Shown here: positions 38,472-49,464 of the stretch, piece after piece
Position numbering within the stretch: position 1 is the stretch's first letter
Layout: each line of letters starts with the position of its first letter
DNA from: Moringa oleifera
Lineage: Eukaryota; Streptophyta; Magnoliopsida; Brassicales; Moringaceae
Length of the DNA: 64,000 nt
Assembly (NCBI GenBank): GCA_021397835.1
Contig: JAJFZO010000537.1
Coordinates: forward strand, 744,001 to 808,000
Reading direction: 5' to 3'
The notes under the pieces: model-generated
Told to the model about the DNA's origin: nothing
The model's input: only the letters and a program-made list of their open reading frames with translations
Database searches by the model: none
Made by a program: the position numbers and the translations under genes

Positions 38472-38908
38472 AAATTTCATTAGAAGTCTTGAAGTATGAG
38501 TGACTTGAGTTTGTCTCATGATTTTCAAGTATTTTCTGATGAATTATGGAATATGTGTATCATTGAGCTAATTATATTCAAATTTTAAAATCAAAAATAG
38601 AGATATGTTGTAAAATTCTTTTATCTTGAATTTCTTTATGGTGTTTGATGTATCAGTGGTTTGAGTTTGTTTTATGATTTTTAATTATTTTTTAAAATTT
38701 ATGTATTTATTTGATAATTATGTTTAAATTTAAGAATAAAAACTAAGGGTGATGTAAAAAAAAAAATTGCTTCAATTTCTTTAGGGTTTTTGATGTATCG
38801 GTAGCAAGAGTTCATTTCATGATTTTGTTCCTAACTTAAGAATAGAAAATATAGATGATACAAACAAATTTTAATTAAATTTCTCGAAGTCTTTTGATGT
38901 AAAATCTA
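38472..38908 (+). repeat. Tandem repeat (~100-157 bp units) cut by the MULE
   Basis: Four units start near 38472, 38629, 38774 and 38878, each beginning with AATTTCTTTAGGGTTTTTGA or a variant and continuing with a GAGTTTGTTTCATGATTTT-like segment. The fourth unit is interrupted after about 30 bp by the left terminal inverted repeat of the MULE, so the array is older than that insertion. Confidence 0.8.
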
Positions 38909-39067
38909 GGGTTAATTACATTGGAAGGACTTATATTTTAGGTGCAGTATCAAATTGAGACCTACATAAAAAATTGCATCAAAGTAAAACTCACATAATG
39001 TGCAGTTTGCAATGTGGGACCTCTATTAACAAAACCCGTTACAATTAACTCTATAACTCGCTCATCA
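38909..39067 (+). repeat. Left terminal inverted repeat of the MULE
   Basis: Reverse complement of 44385-44542 with scattered mismatches. It includes the shared stretch CGTGCAGTTTGCAATG or a near variant. MULE TIRs serve as transposase-binding ends and often as promoters. Confidence 0.9.
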
Positions 39068-39723
39068 CGTATTTAAACATAACCATGTTTACCTTATTTT
39101 TGCAAACCCCTTATTGCCTTTGGTTACTCACACTCGAGAGACTTCATTCACGGTCACCATCACCCCGATAATTTCTTCTTGATTTTCTTTGTATTTTTCT
39201 TCAAACAATGGAAGATTCATACTAAGCATCAAGGTGTTTTTTGTATCCATAAGCTTCCATCACTCTCAACGAATTCACAAATCGAGATTACATACGAGCG
39301 CCGAGATAATCTTAGAAATTTAAGTATTAATTTGATTTAAGTAAATTTTGTTATTTTTTATATGTTGTGGTAGATTTCGAAAACCTGTCACCTCATTGAT
39401 GAATATAATATGCATCGGATTCAAATAGTAGATTTCAAAAACTAAAATTTTTCAATTTTGAAATTCTAAAAAAAATTATTTATTATTTTTATAAATTCAA
39501 TGTTAAAACCCTCTTTATGCGTATACATTTGTGTATTTCAAATTAGTTTGTAATATCATGTGTGGATCTTTTATAGTGGATTAAAAATTTATATAAATTT
39601 TTTAATTATACATTGCTTACATTATTAAATACTTAAATAGATTAGTTTTTATGAGATTAGGTAATGCTGCACTAATATATGAACTATTATTTTAATAGTT
39701 GTTTATGTTATTCCTTTGTAGTG

Positions 39724-42543
39724 ATGGTTCATATAAATTTTAAAGTGTTTTATGATCGATTAATGAATGAGGAACCTAAAGAGTATGTCAATGGCAGAGA
39801 AAGCCTTATTGAACCCATGGATTTAGATTACGTTTGTTATTTTAACTTAGTTGGCTTATGTACGGTTTATGGCTACATAGATGGAGATAGTATCTATTTT
39901 TTGTTACCAACTAGTAATATTGTGAGTGAGGTGTTGCATACTATGTTCTGATAAAGATGAATTGGACATGTTAAATCAATATAAGAAGGTAAATAAACAA
40001 TTGATACAGCTTTATCTTGTGACAAATAATGCTCACATGGCCAATACTGATGATATAAGTTTAATAGGTTCCAGTAATATAGAAATGCATGTGGATAATG
40101 AGGTGTATATGAATAATGATGACTTGAATGATAAAGATGCATCTAAAGGGGGAAATGTGATAGAGTAATTTAAGAATGAAGCATCAGATGATAATCTCAT
40201 GGAGGTTGGGATAGATTATGAAATGAGGAATAATGTTGAGTGTGATACTGAGTGTAGAGTTTCTGCTAGTAGGGAAAAGGTTGAGTTTCTCAGTGATAAA
40301 GAAGCTGCCAGTGATAATATTGATATTCATAAAAGTACTAATGAGGATGAAGTCAAAGGTCCCAAGTTTGATCGTTTTGGCCTCAATAAAGATATGAATC
40401 ACCCTACCTTTAAGGTTGGAATGTTATTTTCAACTAAATGAGTTTTAAATGAGGCAGTTAGACAGTTTAGTATGAGGGCTAGAAGAAACATCAAGTTTCT
40501 TCACAACATAACAACTAAAGTCACTATTTAATATAATAAAAAATATGGATGGAGACACATGCTGCTAAATTAGATGGAGAAGACACATTTCAAATGAAGA
40601 CATATTTTGCAAATCATAATTGTGGTAGAGCTTACAAAAATAAACAACTTACTTCTAGTTGGTTGAGTAAACAGTTTATTGAGAGGGACAGAGATGATAA
40701 TAACTACAAAGTGAAACTTATAATGGGAGAAGTAAGGAGAAAGTATCATGTGGATATCATTAGGGCTATTGCATACAGAGCTAAATCAAAAGCCCCACAG
40801 ATGATAAATGGTGATTCTAAGGATCAATAAATAATTCTTTGGGATTATTACGAAGCTTTGAAACAGCATAACAGAGGGACATTTATTTTTTTAAAGATCA
40901 CATTGCCCCTTAACCTTAGATTTCAGAGGATGTATATAAGATCAGATGAAGTGAGAAAAGGTTTTCTAAATGGAGTTAGACCTTTTATTGGATTAGATGG
41001 TTATTTTTTTAAAGGACCTTATGGTGGCCAATCGTTGAGTGTTGCAAACAACAATTTTTATCTGGTATTTTTTGTTGTTGTTAAAAGTGAGAATAAAGAA
41101 TCTTGGATTTGGTTTTTAGAAGCTTTACTAAGAGATATTGGCTCATTTAAGAGGTATGGATGGACATTCATTAGTGACAGACAAAAGGTAACCACTACAT
41201 TCTTATTTTATTTCCTTTTGATTTATACTTTATGAGTTAATATGATTTCTCACTTGATTTATGCATTAACATGGTTTACTGGAGGCTTTTAACACTGTTT
41301 TACTAAATGTAGAACATAGAATATGTGTTCGGCATTTGCATGCCAACTTTAGAGATAATGGATGGAAGGGAGAAGATTGAAATAAGAAATTGTGGGTTGA
41401 TCTGCCTATTCATGTGCAAAGTTCAAGGAGAAGATGGCTATCATTAAAGAAAGGTTAGTAGATGCTTACAATTATTTGATGGGGTAGATAAGTGCTTGTG
41501 GGCTAGACATACTTTTTCTCGAAATTGTAAGTGTGATTTAATTGTTAATAATTTAATAGAAAGTTTCAAATTCATACATTTTAGATGCAAGAGACAAACT
41601 AATAGTGACAATGGTAGAAATAATTAGAGAAAAACTTATGCAGAGGTTTCAAGTTAAGAAAGATAACATAAGGAGATATAAAGGTAGGATCACTCCAAGG
41701 ATTCAACAAAAGTTAGACGCAATGAATTGTAGGGCGACTTACAGTAGGGAAGTTATATAAGGTATATTGTGAGGGAAAACAGTATGCTGTAAATACAGTA
41801 TCCATGACATATGCTTGTAAACATTGGGATTTATCTGATATCCCATGTAAACATACTATTTTCCACATTCAACACAACATGAGGCAACTTGAGGATTATA
41901 TAAACCCTTACTTTAGTACATCCATGTACCTTAAATCTATGAGCCCTTAATCTATCTTGTTTCAAGCAAAAAAATAAAAAATAAAAATGGATGAAATCTC
42001 CTTGTCTAGGCTTGAACCCCTAAAACCTTGAAGGGCACTAGGGAGACGAAAAAAAACAAAAAATAGGACGAGAGACCTAATAAGCCAAGAGCTAATACAT
42101 CTAGCAAATTAAGACATGAGTGAGTTAACTGCTCCAATTATAGTCAATTGGCAAGTAACTCTAGGACCTACAAGGCACCTATCAACCCTAATGCCAAGAA
42201 AAAGAATGCAGCTTTTGGACCTTCAATCTCTAAGACTTTTGGCCAGCCATCATCTACCTTAACTAATCATGCACCAACAACCACAACACCACCACAACTA
42301 TCTAGAAAAAGAGGGAGACCTACTATTGGTACTTACCCTATGTTGGTTAATGATTCCATAAGATATGGAATTGTTTATAATCATATAATCATTTACATTC
42401 TTAATCAATTTTATTTTAGTTGATTGTATGTTCTTTGTACCTAATTATAATTGTCTTATTTATTTTTTTATTTTCAGCCACCTACACAACCTAAAAGGAA
42501 GTTAAGCAGAATTATAAGCAGTGGTCGTCGATCAACCAAGTAG
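39724..42543 (+). pseudogene. MuDR-type transposase remnant
   Basis: The N-terminal region (39724-40440) is acidic and rich in Asp/Asn, with a frameshift near 39950. The MuDR DNA-binding domain follows (about 40400-40620). The MULE transposase core (about 40900-41190) keeps G-L-D-G-Y-F-F-K-G-P-Y-G-G and a second aspartate in F-I-S-D-R-Q-K. An intron seems to start after that motif (GTAACC). Next come the conserved E-H-R-x-C-V-R-H-L-H motif (about 41310-41345) and a SWIM zinc finger (about 41800-41865; C-K-H-W-D-L, P-C-K-H). The last exon (42479-42543) ends in a basic tail. Several stops and frameshifts make it non-functional. Confidence 0.88.
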
Positions 42544-43393
42544 GTGCACCTAGTGTATTTGTAGTGCTTGTTGGATAATTTTGGTCAATGTTGGATAATT
42601 TGAAAAACTTATATAAGCAATGAATATCTTTATGCTTTTTGAAAATTTGCTTTGTTGAAAAACAAATTAAGACAATTTACTTTGTTAATTAAGCTATATA
42701 ATATTGGATAATTAGTAAGCAAACAATTTGATCACATTGTATTTTACAATTTTGCTTAACTAATGTATCTTTTTCTTTATTTTGATTAATTTGAATAGTT
42801 TGTATTTGATAATTGATGAACCAGAAATCAAAAAAGATTATATTGAATCATATTAATTTCAAATGATATACCACATTTGATCATCTAGAGATAAAAAAAA
42901 CTAAAAAAAAAAATTTGATTAACATATGAGTTTCAAAGAGGGATTTCATAAACTAAGAAAAAGATTTGATTACAAAGTTTAACTCTCTCCTAATATCATT
43001 CAACAAAAAACATAACACAATAAAGCTTACAACTTAAAAGATCAACAATAAATATTCTCACATTACACTTATAGGTTTGAATGAAGCTTACAACTTCTAA
43101 GCCTAAAATCATTCTTCAACTCATTCAACCGATGTTGCATCACCATTTTTTACCTTTTTTCACCAACAGAAACCATGACATAACAATGAAGATCACAAAT
43201 ATGCTTCAAGATAAAATCAACAACCTTTTTTACCATGTCAATTTAGCTTCAACCTTGTTTATCCGTTCAAATACATTATGACCAACTCAACGGGCATGTG
43301 AACAAGGATTTAGATCATGCCAATGACATAATCTACAATTCCTCAACTGCATTAATGCAAAAAACTTATGAATTAACTTGTAATAGTAATCAA

Positions 43394-43428
43394 CACTAAA
43401 CTAAACTAAACTAAACTAAACTAAACTA
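43394..43428 (+). repeat. (ACTAA)n microsatellite
   Basis: Seven copies of the pentamer ACTAA lie inside the non-coding 3' part of the MULE, followed by a few degenerate copies near 43448-43475. Confidence 0.95.
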
Positions 43429-44384
43429 GATATCAAGAAATTTCAAACACTAAACTAAATTAAAACTAAATTGCATTAGATATCTAACTTAAGAAAGCTA
43501 CAACCAGAGAGTTTTCGAGATGGCATATTTACTCCTATAGATTATGTTTTTGAATTCCTAAAATGAGTAATATTTTTTATGTTGTCAAAATAGGGAAAAT
43601 AGTGAGTTTTTGTTTTCAAAAGACTAGCCCAATAATCTGCAGAACCGTAATCTGGAAACCTGTAGCAATGACAAGCCGGAGTATCCACTGGACCATAAAC
43701 AATGTAGAGGATTAGGCAAGACCTAATAACCTAAAATGACTTGATCTATAATAGTAACAAGAAGCAAGTCTGTGAACTATTCTCCTGTTCTTTGTCAATT
43801 TCTTCCATATAATTGCACAACAATAAACATATATATTGTAATATCTTGAAGTGTTAGCATCCCTAACAGTATCAAACAATTGACATATACAAATTATTGC
43901 AATATCACAAGTAATTAATATAACAAAATAATCAACAAATTAGCATAAGCAGTCAATCTATCTTACAGTAAAATCATGACTAATTTTAGCAATTAGTGTC
44001 AAAATCAAAAATATATTACAGTACCTTAGGTCTTGGGCAATTGAAAAATCTCCTTTCAAAATTTGAAACAGTCCACGCAGTCCTTAATGGCACATTGATT
44101 CCACAAAAGCATTGAACATCTTCAATTTCTTCAAGTTTTCCTTTCCTATTATTTAATTGATATCAACTTGTAGCAATTTTACTCAATCAATGCGAAAAGG
44201 AACAACAAAATGAAGGAGTTAAAGGATGCGTACCTCAATCTCAGATTTCAACAACAATCAATGCTTGAATTTGATAGATGAAGAGAAAAATTTTACAAAT
44301 TCGTTTATGAGCAATTCTGCTTCATTTTACCGTGATGAAAGAGTCTTTAATGTAATTGCACACTTAACAAGTGTACACGTATCA

Positions 44385-44542
44385 TGTGAGCGAGCCACAC
44401 AGTTAATTCTAACGAGTTTTGTTAATGAAGGTCTTGCATTGCAAACTGCACGTTATGTGAGTCCTAGTTTAATGTAATTTTTTATGTAAGTCTCAATTTG
44501 ATATTGCACCTAAAATGTAAGTTCCTCTAGTGTAATTAACCC
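44385..44542 (-). repeat. Right terminal inverted repeat of the MULE
   Basis: Mirror of the left TIR; the outer end reads ...AATTAACCC on the plus strand. It overlaps a spurious short open frame. Confidence 0.9.
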
Positions 44543-46514
44543 TAAATTTTGAGAATTAAAAAAATATATATGTATGCATACACATGCATGTGCTTATATA
44601 TATAAACTTTTACTCAGTGCACTTTTTAATTCACTTTTTTTATTTAAAAAGATATAATTTTAAAAAATTGTTAATTTTTAAGTGAATATAAAAAAATTTG
44701 AACTTTGTCTGAATTTTAATGTAAATCTCGTTATTTTAATTTTCTCAATTGTGCATTTCAAATTTTATTTTGGTTTAATTTGAACTTTATCTCAAACAAT
44801 TACAAAATTATCAATATTTTTATTATTTAAATATCTCAAATCACTCAAATAAATTTTGCACTCTATTTTAAGTTTATCCTTCAAATTTGAATCATTTTTA
44901 CTTAACGAGTTATTTTTTACAAATTTTTTAAATTTTTATAGTGAAAAATTGTAAACATATATTTTCAATACTTAAAAAATTTTAAAATTTTTTGTGATTA
45001 TAGCTTGAACATTTTTTTTTTACATTTATATAAAATTCAAGTCAAAACTTATTGTATAAAATATCCAATTTGATCCCCAATTTTATTTTAATGGTCCAAA
45101 TTGATATAAATTAAAATTTTGAATATAAAATTAAAAAAATTAAATTGATAAGATTTAAATTGAAATTCATCATAGAGTTTAGATTTTTTATATATATATG
45201 TACCCATTTTTGATATTTTGCCTGAACTTTTCGTAATTTTTCTTTAAATATGAGTCTTTTTCTATAAGTTAGAATATGTCAGGTTATCTTTTAAAGAAAA
45301 AAAAAATTGATTGTAGGCAGTTAATGTGCATGCTATATTCTATTAGTAATTTTATTAAACTTATTAAGGTATATATCAAGACTTTGAAACTTTTTTTTAG
45401 TGTTTTCAAGATGAATTATATGTGTACGTGATGTTCAACTTATTATATTATTAGCGTGTGTGCTTTTACATTGACATTTATGGATAATTATATTACCATT
45501 GAACATATGTCTTTTCTAATATTTATGTAAACTTAGCATAATTTTTTGTTATATTATCTTGGTTGGTTAAATAAAATAATGGCCCCTTTTTATTATATTT
45601 TTAAGAGAATATGTTTGAATTGTTATAGAAATATAAGTAAATATTTTACTATATAGGAAAACTTATTCAACCTGTAAACTCATCCAAAGGTTAATAAGGT
45701 AGATATAGTCTTCGATTTTTTGGCATTGTTGTTCGCAAAATAAGCATGCGTACTATTTTGTAACTTATTAATTAAAATTTTACCCAATTTTTTTGCACTT
45801 TTTAGATGCAAATTTATATCGCTTTTATGTGTATTTCGTGTGCCTATAAAACCATAGGATGATGCTGGTGAAATTTTATTGAATTAGTTACTTGTATAAG
45901 TTTATTTTAATGTGAAACACTCTTTAACAATGTGATAGATGTAATACTCTTTTAAGTTTAAATTGCTTGAATTTCTCAAAGATTAATCAAGTTGTATTTT
46001 ATTATTTGAGATACCTAAACATCATCATTAGATGGATAATAAAAAAAATTCTCAAGGAATCAAGTTATTAGATGAATTTATGTAGGGTTTTGAGGAATTT
46101 ATTTTAACTAATGCTAAACAAATAGTGTTTAAGCAGGAACATATATTTACGTATCCAAGCTGAAACTGTAAGTGCTTAACATTTCATGACCAAATATAGC
46201 AAGACACCAATTATATAAAAAGTATTTTCAGTAAAATTACTATTATTGGTATAATGATGGCAAAACTTTACCACTGCACCTCAAAATCAAAGAAGCTAAA
46301 TCTTGATTTAGTAAAATTTATTATATGTTAAGTGATGTATTGTTCTCTTGTGGGATTAGTGTGAAAATCACTGGGCACTATCAATTATTGAACATTAAAT
46401 TTTATTATAACACATCTGAGGCATGCATTGATGAGATAATTACATTGATAAAAGAGGTATTACTTTTGGGTAACTAAATGCTTCACAATTTTTATTAGAC
46501 AAATGGTGTTTCAA
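44543..46514. other. Very AT-rich spacer
   Basis: No gene or RNA was recognised. The first part may continue the tandem repeat or LTR that the MULE split. The part from about 46200 may hold the unrecognisable beginning of the CACTA transposase remnant that becomes visible at 46515. Confidence 0.5.
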
Positions 46515-47060
46515 CTTGGATGTGATTGTAAGAAAATATATTATTATCCATCTAGATTTATTTTATATTATAGTGATCATAAAGCAAAAATATTGATTTT
46601 GTAGTGCAACTTGTTTTCAAGATAAAAGATATGGTATTTATCGATATTTTTAAGGTTACTAAAATTGTTTGTCTCTATTATAATTGCAATTATATAAGAT
46701 GACATCATGAAAATCTTTGCAAGCAAAAAGTATTTTTACACCCTTAAATAACTATATGGAAGCATTTTAATAGAACCTTTCTTGAGCTCCCATCATAACC
46801 AAAAAATATTAGATTACTACTATATTTTGATGGTTTTAATTTTTGTGAACACTAAAGTGTACTTTTAGTTGGTTATAATTCTAACCCCATATGGTCTTAC
46901 TCAGGATGTGTATGAAAGATGATACATGTTTAACAGTATAATTTTTAACCCACGTAAGCCAAAAAACTATGATGGATGTGCACTTATAGCCTTCCTTGCT
47001 AATATTAAACTATTATAAGAAAAAGATATGGTAACATATAATATATGTGAAAAAATCAAA
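46515..47060 (+). pseudogene. TNPD (tnp2) transposase fragment of an old CACTA element
   Basis: With frame changes, the plus strand retains landmarks of CACTA transposases in order: a K-I-x-x-x-P-x-x-x-x-L-Y-Y segment near 46530-46575; R-x-H-H-E-N near 46700-46720; H-P followed by W-K-H-F-N-R near 46740-46775; F-D-G-F-N-F near 46825-46850; and M-C-M-K-D-D near 46915-46930. Many stops are present. It is severed at 47074 by the terminus of another CACTA element. It is the oldest layer of the nested block. The reading rests on motif order in a decayed sequence, so it is moderately certain. Confidence 0.65.
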
Positions 47061-47189
47061 ACTTTTGTTTGAAGCACTGTTATAAATATAGACTTCAATG
47101 ACAATTAAAAATAATTCTATAGACAAAATGATTTGAACTATTATTAAAAAAATTTCACTACTACAAAAATTATAATAATTGACATCAAT

Positions 47190-47404
47190 TTAATGACAGT
47201 TATTTAAAGAACTGTCATTAAAAGATTTATCAATATTTTTTATGACAGTTATTTCAAAACTGTCATTAAAAGTAATGTTTTTAACGTCAATTAAAGAAGA
47301 ACTGGCATTAAAAAGACTATGAATTAAACTTTTAACGTCAATTACTTAAAAACTGACGTTAAAAGACAACATTTAACGTCAGTTCCATGATAACTGACGT
47401 TAAA
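47190..47404. repeat. 5' subterminal hairpin repeats of CACTA-1
   Basis: About five units, each an inverted repeat of the type AACGTCAGTT-spacer-AACTGACGTT (some with GACAGTT/AACTGTC), lie at roughly 47198-47222, 47242-47270, 47280-47314, 47328-47366 and 47370-47405. CACTA subterminal repeats are known binding sites for TNPA. Confidence 0.88.
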
Positions 47405-47945
47405 CACCAAAATTGCAGTAGCATGGGTTGCTGCTGCTTTCCTTGCTGCTGCTGTAAGCAGCCATTGCTCTGCAGCAATGGCTGCTGCTGTTACTGCAAG
47501 AGGCAGCACCAAGGTCCGGATTGAAGACCAAAGAATGTGAACCTTCCCATTCTCTGGGAAGAGGACAAGGAAAAAGCTCCCATGGTCGAATCAGGAGAAA
47601 GAGCAAGCAAAAGTCAAAATCCACAGGCAGAACAATTTGCAATCCACTGCTGGGTGGAGGGGGTTAATGGAGGCTCCTCGTTTGTTCAGATGATAAGGAA
47701 CGCCAATGACTGGGAGATTGGCCAGATTGAGGGCATGGACGCCTACATTCAGAACAGCAATATTGTGTTTGAGAGAGAGGATGCAATGGTGTGGAAGCTG
47801 GGCATTAGTGGCAGCAGCAGCTTCACTGTTAAATAATGTTCAGCTCAACAGGGTGCAAATCCAATCTGCAAAGAAGGCTCAGATCAACAGGGTGCAGGCT
47901 CAGGCTCAGTTCCGGAGGAGATAACTATGCAGCTGCCAGAGAATG
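47405..47945 (+). other. GC-rich block inside CACTA-1, possibly captured sequence
   Basis: Base composition changes sharply from the AT-rich surroundings. It starts with GCTGCTGC-type repeats and a perfect 12-bp-arm hairpin (about 47457-47484, GCAGCCATTGCT and its complement). A 99-codon open frame (47537-47836) shows R-E-D-x-x-V-W-K-L and F-T-V-K near its end, reminiscent of the segment after reverse transcriptase in plant LINEs, but this is weak. It lies between the two 5' hairpin arrays. Confidence 0.5.
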
Positions 47946-47947
47946 AG

Positions 47948-48160
47948 AACCTTCAACGTCAGTTATTCCAGAACTGACGTTGAAGGTTCCCACTTCTCTG
48001 GCCTTCAACGCCAGTTCTGGAAGAACTGATGTTGAAGGCCAGGAACCTTCAACGTCAGTTCTGGAATAATTGACGTTGAAGGCTCCACGAACTGGCGTTG
48101 AAGGCCAGAGAAGTGGAACCTTCAACGTCAGTTATTCCGGAACTGACGTTGAAGGATATG
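47948..48160. repeat. Second 5' hairpin-repeat array of CACTA-1
   Basis: Five near-palindromic units, each about 36-40 bp, contain CTTCAACGTCAGTT and AACTGACGTTGAAG separated by a few bases. They lie at about 47953-47989, 48002-48038, 48046-48082, 48085-48110 (partial) and 48118-48154. They are GC-richer and better preserved than those at the extreme end. Confidence 0.9.
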
Positions 48161-48289
48161 ATACCTTGCTTTTTAAGGGTGGGGATCTAAATTTTTTTCC
48201 AGAGGCCTCTAGAGCCCGCCATAACATCCCGCTTCATTTTTTCTCTCTAAGGTCAGAATTCTCCTCGTCACAGACTGTCCAGAAGCAGC

Positions 48290-48640
48290 TGCACCGCCAG
48301 CCATCCATTCTCCAGCGATTCTCCTGTCTGCAATCCATCCACAACCAGCTGGGGTAGCTGGTTGCAGCCTTTTCCCCACTCTCTGTTTTGGTATCTATCC
48401 ACACAGCCAGCCATCCATTCTCCGGAGTTAAGCTCCTTTCTGCAGTCAATCCACAACCAGCTGGTGTGGTCTCTGTCCACACAGCCAGCCATTCTCTAGC
48501 CATTTCCTTGTCTGCAATCCGTCCAGAAGCAGCTGGGGTAGCTGCTGGCAGCCTGTCCAGCACTCTCTGTTTTGGTCTTTGTCCACACAGCAGCCATTCT
48601 CCAGCCATTCCCCGTTCGTCCAGAACCAGCTAGTCCATAG
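48290..48640 (+). repeat. GC-rich degenerate tandem repeat in CACTA-1
   Basis: Roughly four units of about 80-105 bp share the blocks CAGCCATTCTCC, TCTGCAATCC(A/G)TCCA, (A/C)ACCAGCTGG, CACTCTCTGTTTTGGT and TCCACACAGC. They begin near 48296, 48404, 48482 and 48588. The units keep open frames in several phases, which creates spurious proteins on both strands. A smaller repeat of TAATGGGACATTTAACC type follows at 48645-48720. Confidence 0.82.
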
Positions 48641-48832
48641 TTTATGGGACATTTAACCATGTTGGTGTATTGAGGTAATGGGACATTTAACCTTGTATAC
48701 CATAGTCCATAGTTTATGGGACAAGAAGATATCAGTTGGCCGATCACAAGATTGTACATTTAGATCTTAGCTCAGCAGAATGATATATTCATTTTCCATG
48801 CATTGATTACGCTTTAAATTTTCATTTGACAG

Positions 48833-49430
48833 GAAAATTTGGTATCAGTAAAGCTGCTATTAGTCGGGTTGAAGGTAAATTCATCTGACTTGCATCCTTG
48901 TGCGTGTGTTAGAGCTGTTGATTCTTTTCCTACAATATACTGGTGGTTTTACTTGACTCCATGTTATTTTTGGAGCCCTGAAAGCTGTGGACATGAGAAT
49001 ATGAACATTGGCAGGTCTCCTTTCCAAATTTGCATATGAAAATCATGTTGGTGGAGCATATTCAGAAAAACCTTTGGTGATAAATTAAAAAGTTCAAGTG
49101 TCAATGATCTTTTTTCTGCTCATAATATTAGAGTGCTTGTGATCCTTTTTGTAGGTGCTAGAGCCTGTCTTATTATACAATCAACTAGAAACACTTTATT
49201 TATTATAACTGTTTGAATTTTCCTAAGCATTCAATTGATTAGTCATTATGTTGCAGATGACCTTCAACTTTAATATAAGTCTGATTACATCTTCATGAGC
49301 AGGTGATTATTTATGCACAGCAGAGGTTCAACAAGAAATTCCTCTTTTGAAGAAAGCATATGGTGACAGTGTGCACAAAGTTTTACATGTTGGTCCTGAT
49401 ACTTGTTCAGTTATTTCTAAATTGTTGAAG
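48833..49430 (+). pseudogene. Captured CGR2/CGR3-like methyltransferase gene fragment
   Basis: Two exon pieces join in frame: 48833-48874 and 49303-49430, with an intron that starts GTAAAT and ends GAGCAG. The spliced reading contains S-R-V-E-G, then C-T-A-E-V-Q, and then the motif K-K-A-Y-G-D-S followed by V-L-H-V-G-P-D-T-C-S-V. As I recall the family, these mark plant CGR2/CGR3-type Golgi pectin methyltransferases, where the second motif opens the SAM-binding region. The match stops after K-L-L-K, and unrelated codons with a stop follow. The retained intron shows the copy was taken from genomic DNA, not from mRNA. It is a transduplicated fragment carried by CACTA-1. Confidence 0.75.
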
Positions 49431-49464
49431 AAGTCTTTCACAAAGTTCAATGTTTAGTAAATTC

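Larger units (their letters stand above)
34510..38908 (+). mobile_element. Ty3/Gypsy chromovirus-like remnant with 3' LTR
   Basis: The left end starts inside the reverse-transcriptase domain; gag, protease and the 5' LTR are absent. RT, RNase H, an integrase C-terminus and a chromodomain-like tail follow to about 36245. A polypurine tract (about 36281-36293) and a presumed 3' LTR starting TGTAATATC at 36294 come next. The LTR runs through AT-rich sequence to at least 38908, where a MULE has inserted, so its true end is not seen. The motif order and style resemble the Tekay/Del chromovirus clade. Confidence 0.82.
38909..44542 (+). mobile_element. Mutator-like element (MULE) with ~160-bp TIRs
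   Basis: The sequence at 38909-39067 is matched, in reverse complement, by 44385-44542. Both ends start GGGTTAATTACA and stay clearly alignable for about 160 bp. Between them lies a MuDR-type transposase remnant on the plus strand and about 1.8 kb of AT-rich sequence. The flanking nonamers taaaatcta (left) and taaattttg (right) agree at six of nine positions, consistent with an old 9-bp target duplication. The element sits inside the tandem repeat at the end of the chromovirus remnant. Confidence 0.9.

Noticed and set aside
48070..48759. Several overlapping open frames (up to 124 codons) on both strands
   Set aside because: They are by-products of the GC-rich tandem repeat and hairpin arrays of CACTA-1. 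The translations are repetitive and change with phase.
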